A stretch of DNA of 64,000 nucleotides from Psoroptes ovis. Lineage: Eukaryota; Arthropoda; Arachnida; Sarcoptiformes; Psoroptidae. The notes under the pieces are model-generated. The model worked only from the letters and a program-made list of their open reading frames with translations. It did not search any database and had not been told where the DNA came from. Of the stretch, positions 1 to 13,700 are shown piece by piece; within the stretch, counting starts at the first letter, position 1, and the number at the start of each line of letters is the position of its first letter. The stretch lies in NCBI GenBank assembly GCA_002943765.1, contig PQWQ01000018.1:457501-521500 (forward strand). The letters run 5' to 3'. A program made the position numbers and the translations under genes.

Positions 1-111
1 GAAAGTCGACCATCTCACCCATTTAAAGTTTGAGAATAGGTTGAGGTCGTTTCAACCCCAAGACCTCTAATCATTAGCTTTACCGGATGAGACTGTTTGA
101 AACAAGCGCCT

Positions 112-161
<50 letters not shown>

Positions 162-1304
162 AGTCTTTCGCCCCTATACCCAGGTCTGACGATCGATTTG
201 CACGTCAGAATCGCTACAGACCTCCACCAGAGTTTCCTCTGGCTTCGTCTTGCCCAGGCATAGTTCACCATCTTTCGGGTACCATCGTATACGCTCCAGC
301 TTCGCCTGATCGCCGATAAACGAAGTAGGCGAGCCACTACTGCGACCGAAGTCTCGTAGCTTTACTTTCATTGTGCCTCTCTGGCCTATTCAAGACCGAG
401 CGACTCGCGTATATGATAGGCTCCTTGGTCCGTGTTTCAAGACGGGTCAGATGGACACCGACCTACTCGTGCCACAGTTCTGCCGCCAAACGCAAGCAAA
501 CGACAGCCGCCATTGTTGAGACGTCTTTTCGCGCCGCAAGACACGCAAAGAACACCTCGAAACGACGACTGCCGCTCACAGGCAATCGCAGCTCGACTCC
601 GAACGGAGAATTTTCATCGACCAACACATTAGGCGACGGTTCCGATTCGAGACTATAACACCGCCAAATCTAAGATCTGACGGGCACCTTTCTCAAATCC
701 TTTCCTACGGCCGTCCCAATCACTTGGTCGAACGTGGCTTAGCATCCTCGGCACGAAATGCACCGACGCTGGCCGCCTAAAAGTGTCGCACTGACCTCCG
801 AAAAGATCCACATGAGACACCGTTGACAACCAGCGGCGATTGAATCGACCGAGACGCAACTTCGTGGTTCCATCTGTTTGCCTGTCAGTGGTTTCACGTG
901 CTTTTTGACTCTCTCTTCAAAGTGCTTTGCAACTTTCCCTCACGGTACTTGTTTGCTATCGGTCTCGCTGTCATATTTAGTCTTGGATGGAGTTTACCAC
1001 CGACTTTAAGCTGCACTCTCAAGCAACCTGACTCTAGAATGCATTGGCCTGCACACGTCAGCCATTCGTCTCTATGGGCCTAGCACCCGCTCTGGATGTC
1101 CCTGTCAAAGGAACTTGAAACGTACGGCAACGCATGATGCACCAACACATAAACGCCGCATCTCTTGAACGCCGAAACGTCAAGACTTGGCGCTGGACTG
1201 TTCTCCTTTCGCTCGCCGTTACTCAGAGAATCCCTTTTGGTTTCTTTTCCTCCGCTTAATTATATGCTTAAATTCAGCGGGTAATCTCGCTTGATCTGAG
1301 GTCG
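1..1304 (-). rRNA. 28S rRNA, 5' portion (partial)
   Basis: This is the 5' part of large-subunit rRNA, read on the minus strand and cut by the window start. The 5' end is placed at about 1304. There the minus strand begins with the conserved opening of metazoan 28S (cgacctcagatcaagcgaga), followed by the stretch ending in ttaagcatat. The far end near 1-110 also reads as conserved 28S core on the minus strand. No insertion element was seen in this part. Open frames inside it are spurious. Confidence 0.95.
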
Positions 1305-1534
1305 AAAGTTAACAATTTTAAATTAATATACAATGATGACAAGTGACCGGCAATTCAATGGGCACACATTCACAGGTGTTCGGCAGGAAACGCCAAATAC
1401 CTTTCGTGAGAATGTGCAACAAAGCCACATTTCGAATCACGTAAGGTCAAGCAGCATCATTCGTTTGATTTGATTTGACGACGCAAAACAAATCGCGACG
1501 AGCAAATCTTCAACTTGTTTGAACATATTGTATA
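1305..1534 (-). other. ITS2, internal transcribed spacer 2
   Basis: Spacer between the 5.8S 3' end and the 28S 5' end on the minus strand, about 230 bp. It is bounded by the two conserved rRNA ends, so the limits are good to a few bases at the 28S side and about ten at the 5.8S side. It is a species-diagnostic region in mites. Confidence 0.88.
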
Positions 1535-1690
1535 CGACGCTCAGACAAACGAAGCCATCGGATATCCAGTGGCTGCAATGTGCGTTCGAATGTCGAGTGA
1601 TCGGGGTGTCCTGCATTTCACACCGATTATCGCAGCTAGCTGCGTTCTTCCTCGACCAGCGAGCCGAGTGATCCACCACTGGCAGTAGTT
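1535..1690 (-). rRNA. 5.8S rRNA
   Basis: The minus strand holds the conserved 5.8S core: ggtggatcactcggctc near the 5' end, then gaagaacgcagc, and cacattgcagccactggata toward the 3' end. The predicted length of about 155 nt is normal. The exact ends are estimated from the usual length and the conserved start. Confidence 0.93.
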
Positions 1691-2135
1691 ATTCATTTCT
1701 TGTGCATTCTTTTAATGGCACAATTTATGATTATTCACAAATAACTTGGTTAAAATGAATGAAAAAAAGTTGCTTTGTGCCTGTGGCTTCGGCATTTACC
1801 TTTGTAAATCCGATATTTAAACCTAGCGGCAGCGATTAAACTGACACACTACATCCACGCTGTCACGAACAGCAGGAACTGTAGACTAGGTACCGACAGA
1901 ACACAAAGAGAGTCGCCGACACAGATACATATCGTCTAATGTCAGGCTCTATAATTGGGAAGTGTTCACGGCTCTTGCTTGTGTTGCCCACAAAAACCAT
2001 CGAACCTCTTCAGAGCATTCAAATTGACATTGTCAATAGCATCAATTATCAGTCGACCCATTTGTGATAACGGGCAACTAATCGTTCGATATTTATAATC
2101 ATATGTTCAAAGACTCGTAGAGTCTCAAACACCGA
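1691..2135 (-). other. ITS1, internal transcribed spacer 1
   Basis: Spacer of about 445 bp between the 3' end of 18S and the 5' end of 5.8S on the minus strand. Its limits follow from the flanking conserved rRNA sequences. Nothing else was seen in it. Confidence 0.88.
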
Positions 2136-2196
<61 letters not shown>

Positions 2197-2277
2197 GTTC
2201 AAGTTTGGTCATCTTTCCGGCCGAACATGGCCACCACGAGGATGGCTACGTTGGCCCGTCCGAAGACCTCACTAAAA

Positions 2278-2327
<50 letters not shown>

Positions 2328-2769
2328 ATCAACACAAGCTGATGACTTGTGCTTACTGGGAATTCCTCGTTCATGGACAATAATTACAATCCCCAATCCC
2401 AATCACGAAAAAGTTTCACTCGGTTTCCCGCTCCTTTCGGAGTAGGTAGACAAATGCACGCTGATTTTTTCAGTGTAGCGCGCGTGCGGCCCCGGACATC
2501 TAAGGGCATCACAGACCTGTTATTGCTCTTTTTCATACGGCTGAAACGCCGTTTGTCCCTCTAAGAAGCGTTCGGACAACCGAAGGTGCCCAACACTATT
2601 TAGTAGGCTAGAGTCTCGTTCGTTATCGGAATTAACCAGACAAATCGCTCCACCAACTAAGAACGGCCATGCACCACCACCCACTGAATCAAGAAAGAGC
2701 TCTTAATCTGTCAATCCTTCCAGTGTCCGGACCGGGTGAGTTTCCCCGTGTTGAGTCAAATTAAGCCGC

Positions 2770-2818
<49 letters not shown>

Positions 2819-3950
2819 TTTGCAACCATACTTCCCCTGGAACCGAAAAACTTTGGTTTCCCGGAAGCCGCCAGCCGAGTCATACAATAAACTCTGGCTG
2901 ATTGCTGGTTGGCATCGTTTATGGTTAGAACTAGGGCGGTATCTGATCGCCTTCGAACCTCTAACTTTCGTTCTTGATTAATGAAAACGTTCTTGACAAA
3001 TGCTTTCGCTTTGGTTAGTCATGCGGCGGTCCAAGAATTTCACCTCTATCGCCGCAGTACTAATGTCCCCGTCCGTCCCTCTTAATCATTACCTCGATTC
3101 CGAAGACCAACAGAACAGAACCAAGGTCCTATTCCATTATTCCATGCAACAGTATTCAGGCGATGATGCCTGCTTTGAGCACTCTAATTTTTTCAAAGTA
3201 AACGTATCGATCGCCCACGACGCTCAATTAAGAACACCGTAGGACAATGCGATAAAATGCTCATCGCCACAGTAGCCACCGTCAAGTGGACCATGGCGAG
3301 TAAGCTGAGATCCAACTACGAGCTTTTTAACCACAACAACTTTAATATACGCTATTGGAGCTGGAATTACCGCGGCTGCTGGCACCAGACTTGCCCTCCA
3401 ATTGATCCTCGTTAAAGGATTTAAACTGTACTCATTCCAATTACGAGAACGCATAAGCGAAGCCCGTATTGTTATTTTTCGTCACTACCTCCTCGTTCTG
3501 AGAGTGGGTAATTTGCGCGCCTGCTGCCTTCCTTGGATGTGGTAGCCGTCTCTCAGGCTCCCTCTCCGGAATCGAACCCTGATTCTCCGTTACCCGTTAC
3601 AACCATGGTAGGCATATAACCTACCATCGAAAGTTGATAAGGCAGACACTCGAAGGATATGCCGCCGGCACGAGGCCATGCGGTCAGCTGCAGTTATCCA
3701 GAGTCACCACCGTAAGGTGTTGCCACCTTTGGTCTTGGTCTAATAAATGCGCTCCACAACGAGGATGAAGCTTTTCGGCATGTATTAGCTCTAGAATTAC
3801 CACAGTTATCCATGTAATTGGTCAACATCCAATGAATCATAACTGATTTAATGAGCCATTCGCGGTTTCACCTTAATGCGGTATGTACTTAGACATGCAT
3901 GGCTTAATCTTTGAGACAAGCATATGACTACTGGCAGGATCAACCAGGTA
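2136..3950 (-). rRNA. 18S rRNA, complete
   Basis: Complete small-subunit rRNA on the minus strand. The 5' end at 3950 is the universal start tacctggttgatcctgccag. The 3' end at 2136 is the universal gtaggtgaacctgcgg and aaggatcatta. The length of 1815 nt is normal for arthropod 18S, so there is no sign of an insertion or truncation. Open reading frames drawn through it are spurious. Confidence 0.97.
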
Positions 3951-5595
3951 ACAGCAGACGTTTCAGACCTTATGCTACGAACCTCCATATGGCTACTGTA
4001 GCATTGGCCGAACACTGCTTTTGCTACACGATTCAATGAATCGATGCAACATTTGGACATGACGACTGCATTACACATCACTGCTTAGGTGGAAAGCTAG
4101 TCTTACTATCGATCATGTCCATTGAAATGATCGTACTGAGTACGATCTAAAGCCAATTCTAATAGATAACAGGCTCCATCGTCGATCTTCTTCAGCTTGT
4201 AGCAATAAACGATTGGCTGTTCCGCCGTTCAAGCCGCACATTTAAGCACGACAAGCGAAAACAAGCCAAGTTCTGGATCCATCCACAACCACCACGTATC
4301 CATGAATCGGCATTCGGCTATCGAGCAATACCAAGTTGACAGGAATCTTCAGCTTAGGCATGCATCTCTGACTGTAATTTCGGGGTGAACCGATATTAAA
4401 AGCCAGAAATGCATAGCACTGATACGAAATCTGCATTAAGCAAATTTCATACGCTTAGGTACCTGAACGAGAAGCCGAAACTTCTCATCCAAGCCAAACA
4501 CGTCGAAACGCGTTTGCCAATTTTTTCGAGCAAGATAATCGCGATTTCACCACTCCGAAGGAGAAGGTTACTACTGCAATCATCGGCGAGCGAAAATAAA
4601 TTGGTAAATCGCTCAACCGAAAGCCCAACATACAAGCAAAATTTGTGCTGATTGCCACAGACAATCAGCATTAAAATTTGCTGGTATGATAGCGACTTTT
4701 TTTTCGACGTTCTAGTCGATCTTGCCACAAATGTAGCAAACTTCGACAAAAATTTTGGGGTGAATACAATCCTCATAGATGATCATGGCAAACCATCGGC
4801 TTCAAGCCAGTAGTCTATGATTTAGCTACAAATTTAATGATATTATCAACAAAATAGTGGTTAAACTCATAGAAAGCCAAAGATAATTGCCACAGTAACT
4901 ATCATCAGTCATTTTGAATGGCTACAAGCCAAACAAGAAATCAAACAGCTTGTCATTATCATTAAATACGATTACAAGCACACGCAACAACAACAGCATT
5001 CATAAATTTAGCTCTTCAAGGATATCAACTCTCATTGAAATCAAACATGCACACAATAAGTAAACATGTATGCTGATCATAACTTGTACACATCAACACC
5101 ATACCATGAATTGCTATCTAATCATTAAAATCAACAATCATAGAATTACATGCATGACAATACAAACACATTGTAATCAATGGATATGAAAAATGGAGAA
5201 AAAATCCAAGTCGAAAAAACCACCATAGAAAATCCATAGAGGAAACACCAGCATATAAAACCAATGGAAAAAACTCCATTTAAAATGAATGGAGAAGACA
5301 TCGCCATAGAAAATCAATGGACAGAAAAATTTTCGAATATGCAAGTAATGTGCTTCAATTATGATTAAACTATTGATCACAAATTTTTATTAATTCAAAT
5401 CAAAAAAGACATGACAATTGTATGTGAAAAAAAATTGGCACCAACATCCAATAATTAGATTTGGATTTATCCATAAAGTTTTAATCATATCCAGAAATTT
5501 GAAATGGCATTCATTGAATATCTTCACTTAGGAACCAGAATATCACTGCTTTGATCTTGAATTTGGCAAATGATGAATATCATCTTGAGATGATT
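3951..5595 (-). other. rDNA 5' external transcribed spacer and upstream spacer
   Basis: No protein gene is supported here. From 3951 to about 5100 the sequence is less AT-biased than the flanking single-copy DNA and abuts the 18S 5' end, as expected of the 5' ETS on the minus strand. A perfect inverted repeat with 9-bp arms and a 1-nt loop lies at 4129-4147. Around 5190-5330 are degenerate short repeats: the 12-mer ccatagaaaatc occurs at 5223-5234 and 5304-5315, with related atgga-type words nearby. This could be the promoter or enhancer zone. The RNA polymerase I start cannot be fixed from sequence alone. Confidence 0.6.
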
Positions 5596-7339
5596 TCAAG
5601 TTTCTTTGAATATTGATTCATGATATATGATCAACAATGTTATTAACGATCCAATAATCATCAAGGCAATGTATTTGAATAATTTTAGGAAATCATATTT
5701 ATCCAAATAACCATGAGAGAATAGAAATTTAAAACGACGATAAACAGATTCATCAATTGGTGGAAAACGTTTATTCGATATGTGTCTTGCTATGAAATTA
5801 TCACTTTTGATCATAATACTTTTTGCATGCGAAAATGTTCGAAATGAATGTGGACCAAAATAATTACCGAGACCAGAATCACCAACACCACCGAATGGTA
5901 ATGTATTGATGAATAAATTAAACATTGTTTCATTTTTCAATAATGAACCACTCGATGTTTCCGATTCAAAACGTTTAAATGTTTGCATATTATTGGTGAA
6001 TACATTGATTGTTAATGGTTTAGGTTTTTCACGTATCAATCGGATAGCATCATCAACAGTTTCAATAGTGATAATCGGTAATATTGGACCAAAAATTTCA
6101 TTATCCATAATAATATCTTCATTTGCTGTAATATTTGCCATCACAGTGAATGAAATGTATTGTTTTTCATCATCAATATCACCACCGTAAACAATTTTAT
6201 CTCGTTTCAATTCAATCAACGATTTAATTCGATCAAAATGTTTTCGATGTGTTATTGGACCATAATAAATTGATTCACTTGGATGTGTTTCACCATAAAA
6301 TTGTTTCATAATTAGTGGAATTGATTGCAAAAATTTTGTTTCAGCTTTTTTCGTACAAAGCATATAATCAGGTGCAACACATGTTTGTCCTTTATTAACA
6401 GTTTTTGCCCATACAATTATTCTGCATTTATCATAAAAATTATCGACATTTTCATCTAAATATATTGGACTATAAATCAATAATTAAATTTTGTTTAATT
6501 GAAATTAAAAAAAAAAAATATGACCAACTTTTTACCACCCAATTCCAAAACACAAGGTGTCAGAAATTTTGCTGCAGCTTCATATACAGCTTTACCGACA
6601 ATGTTTGAACCAGTGTAAAAAATTTTATCGAATCGATGTTGTAATAAATTTTTTGCAACATCAACATCTCCATTGATTATATGATAGCAATTCTATTTGA
6701 TTGAAAAAATTGAAATGTAAAATATCAATGAAAATAATGATAACAATATGTATTGAAATGTATTTACTTTATCCAAATATTTTGGTATCAATTCACCAAT
6801 CAATTGAGCAGAATGTGATGATAATTCAGATGGTTTCAATATCACACAATTACCAGCGGCCAATGCACCAATCATTGGTTTTAATGATAAAAAAATTGGA
6901 TAATTATATGCACCAAATATTAGAATTAATCCTAATGGTTCATATTTCAGATATGTTTGATCAAAAATTGATGATAAATTTTTTCTTTTAACATAATGTT
7001 TTTTTGCATTCGAATATAAAAAATCGATTTGATAATCAATTTCATTAACCACTGGTAATACTTCACCAATTAATACTTCATATTTAGACTAATATTTAAT
7101 TAATTGAAAATTTGAATTAATTATTTCAATATTTGATAAATTTTAAATTCGAATCGTACCTTTCGTAAATCTTTCCAAAGTGCTTCAACTATTTTTTCTT
7201 CATTTTCAATTAAACATTTACGAAATTGTTTCAATTGTGATAAACGAAATTTTAAATTTTTTGTCAAATCACTATTAAATGTTTTACGTGTATTTTCGAT
7301 TATCGTTTCAATTGATTCTTCATTAGTCGATTCTGTCAT
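5596..7339 (-). CDS. ALDH3A2: ALDH3-type fatty aldehyde dehydrogenase
   Basis: NAD(P)-dependent oxidation of long-chain aldehydes to acids, probably at the ER membrane. Four exons join in phase: 7339-7160, 7088-6768, 6692-6529 and 6469-5596, giving 512 residues, the usual ALDH3 length. The third donor is chosen so the junction reads ELGGKNP, matching the family LGGK(S/N)P. Visible motifs are the NAD-fold stretch FGAYNYP, GSNIVGKAV, the general-base Glu in LELGGK (about residue 217) and the catalytic Cys in NKGQTC (about residue 252). NEIFGP and LPFGGVGDSG come later. A hydrophobic tail (ALMIIGSLITLLIIY) near the C-terminus fits the membrane anchor of ALDH3A2 proteins. It lies just upstream of, and co-oriented with, the rDNA unit. 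Which ALDH3 paralogue it is remains open. Confidence 0.92.
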
Positions 7340-7799
7340 TGTTGAACAAAATGGAAATTTTATGGAATGTGAATATTTTCAAAAGGAAACATTGATTTGA
7401 TATAAGTTATATCTTTATATTTGATTTGCACAACCTAATAATCAATATGACATCCGTTCAATCTGGTTATAATCAAGAAAAAAAATCGAAAAATTTGAAT
7501 AAAAATTTCCAAACATCCTTTTTGACAATTCACAATAATTAAACGTAATTTTATCATCATTCATAAAATTGAAATGAGCTTCGCCTGAGGCTTTTTCGAC
7601 TATTTTAACATTTAATTGGCGGCATTTAATGAAGTAATCATTGAAGAAATTTTAAAAAATTCAAAAAAAAAATTATCACAAATCAATTTATTTCATTTGT
7701 TATTGTTTGGAAAATACAATGACATTTTGTATCTTAATTGTGAAAATAAAATTAATCAAATGAAAATATCAAACATTTAAATTTTAAATGGAAAATAAA
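7340..7799. other. ALDH-fry intergenic spacer
   Basis: 460 bp between the fry stop codon and the ALDH start, both on the minus strand. It must hold the fry 3' UTR and the ALDH promoter. It is AT-rich and I see no gene in it. Confidence 0.6.
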
Positions 7800-10700
7800 T
7801 CAATTCACATTTTCATTGTTATTATTGTTGAAAAATTTATAAACAAGATCCATCAATTGTCGTATCTTGTTTCCAATATTTTGTTCTGATTCGATCAATA
7901 TGTAAATCATCGATGGCGTTTGATTTGATTTGTTTTCATCATTATCATCATCATCATCATCATTTTTATTTGGAACATTGAAATTTATTTCTGATAATGA
8001 ATTACAATATAAATTTAAAATTGTTTCAATTAAATCTTCATTGTTCAAATCTGAAAATTTTCAAAATTGAAAAATGATAGAAAAAAAATTAATTTTAATT
8101 GATAAAATTTGAAAAGTATTGATTTTTTATACTAACCCGAAATTGTATGGCGCAATAATCGTACAAAATTAATTGCATTTGAATATTGTTTTGTTTGTAT
8201 TAATTCATATAATTCATTTTTATTTTCATCACTAATAGTTGTAGATATTGATGATTTAAATGATAAAGGCTGTTCAATGTTATTATTATCATCATCGTTA
8301 TTTTCTTCCAAATATTTTTGCAGTTCCTTTTTTATTTCATATATTTCATTTGAATAATTGATTATCTAAATTTATTATGAATAAAAAATTTCAAAAATGA
8401 CAAGTTAATTTATATAACACATAAATGTAAACAGTAATCGCTTACCGTTGAATTAGCCAATAAAGATTTAATCGTATCAACAAATTTCATATAACATTCA
8501 TACAATAAATACAATTGGAAATGGATTCGATATAATAGTTGAAATAATTTCTGTATCGTTTTTGTTGATGAATTTGAATCGTTTGATTTATTTTGAATTT
8601 TATATTCGTATATTGATTCCAATAATTGCGAGCATTTTTCATTAAATGTTTCCCAATGTGTATGCAGGCTCATCAATATAAATTGCTGATCTTTTTGTAT
8701 TTGTACTGATAACTGGTAATTATTTTCGCAATCATTTCCATTTCCAGAAAGATTGCCGATAATTTTAATGAATGGAAAATTAAATTGTTCATTTGATATC
8801 CTATCTAAAATCTCTAAACAACGATCAACATTGACATTGTTGTCGTTGTTATTGTTCAAATTCGATGTCAATAACTCAAAAGATTCATTTGATAAATTTA
8901 TCATGCGTTTGAATGTATATTTCATTATTTTCACCAATAATTGATTTGTGTTGGTTATTGTTTCACAACTATAATTATTATTATCACTTGTATCATTTAT
9001 TATTTTCAAGAAATATTTTGAATATTCATCTTCATCTTTATTACTACTTTCGATATTTGACAATAATGGCTGCTGATTTTGATTATTATTATGAATATTA
9101 TCATTATGATTATTTGTATTAATCAATGATAATTCTGGTTCCGATACAAGACTATGTGTTGAACCATGCGATATAAGACTTGATGGGCGTGATATATTTT
9201 CATTTTGATTATTGTTACTATATGCTTGTATTTGATTATGATGATTGTTAGAACTTTGACCGTGATCATTATATAATGGTGATATACTTTCGTTATCTTC
9301 ATCTGATGAATCGCCATCATTATTATCATTATTATGATTATGATTTTTATTAATAATGTCACCATCATTATTCTGTTGTTGATGTGATTCATCATATTCA
9401 TTCGATGATAATAATGGTGATAATGATGCCAATGGTTGCTGATTTTGTTGAGAATCAGATTCATTTTGTGATTTCATTGTTTGATTTATCATTAAATTAT
9501 TATTCACTTTGATATGATTATCATTGATAGAATTATCATTATTATTCTCTAAATTCGTCAAAGATTTTCTACGTACACCCCAATTAAAATTATCTAAGCT
9601 TTCGCCTTCTTGACTTTCTAATTCATATTCAAGGAAATCAAATTCTTTGAAATAAGCAAATTCATTATGCGTATGTGTATTATCATTATTATCATTATCA
9701 TTGTTATTATTATTGATACTATTATCATTTGATAAATCATTATTATTTGAAATTGATATATCATCAATGGATGATGCTATTGATGATTTATTATTATTAT
9801 TACTAAGATTATTACCATTACCATTATTATTATTATTATTGTCCATACAAATATCACTATTTTGACTAAATATTACAGAAGGTGATTTAGGTATGCTAAC
9901 AATACGTTTACCACAACGATTAAATAAATTGACTAAATGTTCACGTATTTTTATCTGTGATGTTTGCATGGTGATTATTGAACGCTTCAATGTTGAATTA
10001 TCGATATCATTAACATTTTTAACATCATCATTAGCATCGATTGTTACAGATGTATTCGTAATTATTGAATTATTACTTTGTAATGATGATTCATTATCAT
10101 TATCATTGTTAATTTCGAACAATTTATGCAAAGTGAAATCATTCTTTTCAGTGGCTGAATTGGTATCAGTAGCGATACTAGCGATCGCTGAATCTGTATT
10201 CTTTTCACGATTATCAATTTCTTGGAACATTGCTTTGCGTTTAGCAATGAATTTAGAGCCGACAATCGGTGTTTGACTGATATCGAAAGTAAAATTCATA
10301 GTGCGCCCAGGTAATTCACGGCGTCCAAAGCCACCATGATGGCTATTATTACCACTGTTGCTGCTGACAATACTGTTACTATTACTAATGTATGAGGCAC
10401 TGCTTGATTCATCTGATGTACCATATGACACGATGGTCGATAAAATTGATGATGAATATGTCGAATTAATGGTCGATGCTTGTGATGAATTATATTGATA
10501 TGATGGCTGCGCTAATGTTGATGAACGAGCCACAGCTAGCTTCAATATTTTCAACGCATCTTTCCATTGTGAACTTTCAATATATTTACTTACGACACGC
10601 ATCAAATCATCATTGATAGAACGATTATTATTCAAATCAATGTAATTCAACATAAAATTCAATATTGATAGAATATGTGGAAGAAAAACTTGTGGTCCTT

Positions 10701-13700
10701 TTTCAGCAACTTCAATAAGAAATGATGTAATCAATACGAATGTGGTTGGATATGCATCATATAAATATTTAACAACACACTTAGTCCATTGAGAATTTTC
10801 TTTGCTAAAGCAATGTTTACTATACAATGTCATAACTGTTGCTAAATTTTCTAAATTGATATTCACTTGTTTATTACACCATGTTGCAAAACTAATAGCA
10901 GCATCAATACATAAAATATTTGGATAATCATAATTGTGCAATAAATATGGTAACATTGCCATTACATGAAATGGAAATGATAATTCAGATTTTTTCGGAT
11001 CAATAATCGATATATTCAAATATGGAGTCAATTTATGTAATAAATTGATCGTTGATTCATAGCACAGATTCGATGCTAAACCTTTCAACAATAATTGATG
11101 TACACCGGGAAAATTTGGCCATTTAATATGTATGAATGTTTTTTCTATTTTTTCCCAACAATCTGGATCATCCAGAGTCATTTTATCTAAACATTTATTC
11201 AATAAACGAATGGCTAACAAAAATTCATGTTCATAATCAGTTTCCAAAAGAATGATCCCAATACAAAAGAATTGTGCTAACATTGAATTTTTATCTTCAA
11301 TTGTATATTGTTGTTGTTCATTTATTATGTAATCATTAGGATTTTTCAATGATTGTGCTGATTGTGAACGACCAAATATTGACATGTTGGAATTTGATTT
11401 ATCCTGATTTTGCTGTGAATTATTGTTATAATAAAATGAATCAACATCTTTGCCCGAGCAAAAACGCTGTCTTTGTTGTTCATCAAATAAATTAATACGT
11501 CTGATTGGGAATGACATTGAATATATTGAGCTTGATAGTGATACGTTTGACGCTACTGATTGATGTTGCGATTTCATTAAACGTTTTGCAAATTTGGCAG
11601 GTCGTAATGTATCGTTGTTTTTATTGCCTGCCACTAATGTCATCGTACTTTCTGTCGAATATAGTGGTTGATTATTGTGTTCATTAAACATGACATCATC
11701 TTGAAGTTCATCAAAATCTTGTTGTTGATTTTCAACATCATCATTGATATCAGTTTTAGATTCCATATCAAAGTGGAAATATTCATTTATCAATTCTAAA
11801 ATTGTTTTTGATTTCAGATCTATAGTTTCAATAGCTGATTCTAACGTTAACATCAACTCAGTTACATAGCCTTGCATATCTTCGCCTTGTTCGGATACAG
11901 TTTCAATTAATCGAGATAATATATCGGATAACATTGTACGAGTTATAGGTATTTTTAATGAACGATAAATTTGCAATGAACGGCCAGCATAATGCCTTGA
12001 TGAGCATTGTAATGCTTGCCATAATGCAATGTCAGCCCAACGATTTTCAATTTTTGCCAATGGCAATGATTCTTTGAATATACAAATTACATGCTCGACA
12101 AATGTTTGCAATTGTTCTGATGATTTTATTTGCCATTGTTTAGCTGTTATATCTTCATTGTTCCATAATGGTATCATAGTTTTCGATGATATGAAGTCTA
12201 TCAATGTTTTTATGTAAAATTCCAATGAAAAGGTTGTCGATTGTCCACCATTATTGTTGTTTTCACCATTACCATTTTTATGATTTTCGAATTTATCATT
12301 TGGTGATTTCGATTCATTACCATCTTCATCACCATCATCATTATCAATTTTCAAATGGATATCATCTAAATTTATTGATTTTTTATCGTTTTTATCAGTG
12401 ATTTTATCATTATCCGCATTTGATGTTGGTAAATTTTCATTATTATTGATATAAATAAAATTATTAGGAATTGTAAGACCGAAATTTTGTTGTTGTATAC
12501 GATTTTTCAACAATATTTTTGATACATTCAAATTATCATCATGTTTACAGCACACAATCAATAAATTCAGCAATAATTGTTTACAATGTTCATACACAAT
12601 CGATTTCGAATGATCCATGCCTAAAAATATAATATGTAACATCAATGGTATATGAGGTGTCCAATCCACTTGTATATCTTCTACAATCAAATCATTCATT
12701 AACATTAATGCTAAAAAACATCTATGAAAACCAATGGTTCCTTGTTGAGCTTGTTGCTGGTGATTTGTTTGTGGTAAACCTAGATAATTGCTGTTTACGT
12801 TTGCTTGAATTGTATCTTTAGCATTATTCAATATATCTTTCAATGGTGCATAATAACCACCATATTCAGGCATCGGCAAAGGCCTTGGCTGCGGTGTTGA
12901 AGGCTTTTGATAATGTTCAGATAGTGGTAATGAAGTGTCATCATTGTTATTATAATTTTCAATATCGATTGATTTGTTGTCTTCATTATCTACATCTACA
13001 TCAACAGATTCAGATGAATCTGATTCTGAATGTGCATCAGAATCAGATGAAAGATCTGGCGATGATAATATCATCATACTGTTAGTACCCGATTCACCAT
13101 TGTTATCATTTGATGGGTAGGATTTTGTATGAAAATCTTTACTATGACGTTTAGTGTGTAAGGTGCCATCATTTGGATTATCTTTACGGTTTTCACTATC
13201 ATCGCTGATAATTCTGTCTGTACTCGTATTCGCATTCAAATGTTGTTGAGTGTTGGTGCGACGATAAATGGATATATTTTGATTACTGCTTTGATTTTGC
13301 TGTTCATCTAAATGTATTGTTGAACATTTGCGATTCACGATACGAAAATATGGAAATGCTTCAGTACGTTCTGCATTGAAATTTAAAAATTCAACTGCTT
13401 GTAAATCTGTCATCAGTTCATCAATGACATTTTCTGATTGTGTTCGTGCTAAATAAATTGTTATACGTTTTGCATATGGTAATAATTCATGTGGTGATAG
13501 GCCAGTTAATATGAATAAATATCGAAATATTATTTTCAAATTAGATGGCCTATATTTGCATAAAGATGACCAGATTTGTTCCAATTGTTGAGGATATAAA
13601 TCACCAAATTTTACCGTAATATATAATAAATTATTTAATATCATTTGAGTTGATTCAATTGAACCCCAGCCACAGAAATCATTTGGATAATCTGGATTCT

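Noticed and set aside
113..3454. Many short open frames across the first 3.5 kb
   Set aside because: They lie inside conserved 28S, 5.8S and 18S rRNA and their spacers, so they are not protein genes.
4447..4776. 109-codon open frame on the minus strand
   Set aside because: It lies in the rDNA external spacer, has no recognisable domain, and pre-rRNA is not translated.
9123..9464. Met/Ile/His-rich frame inside fry
   Set aside because: It is the shifted-frame reading of the ATT/ATC microsatellite that encodes Asn/Asp runs in Furry.
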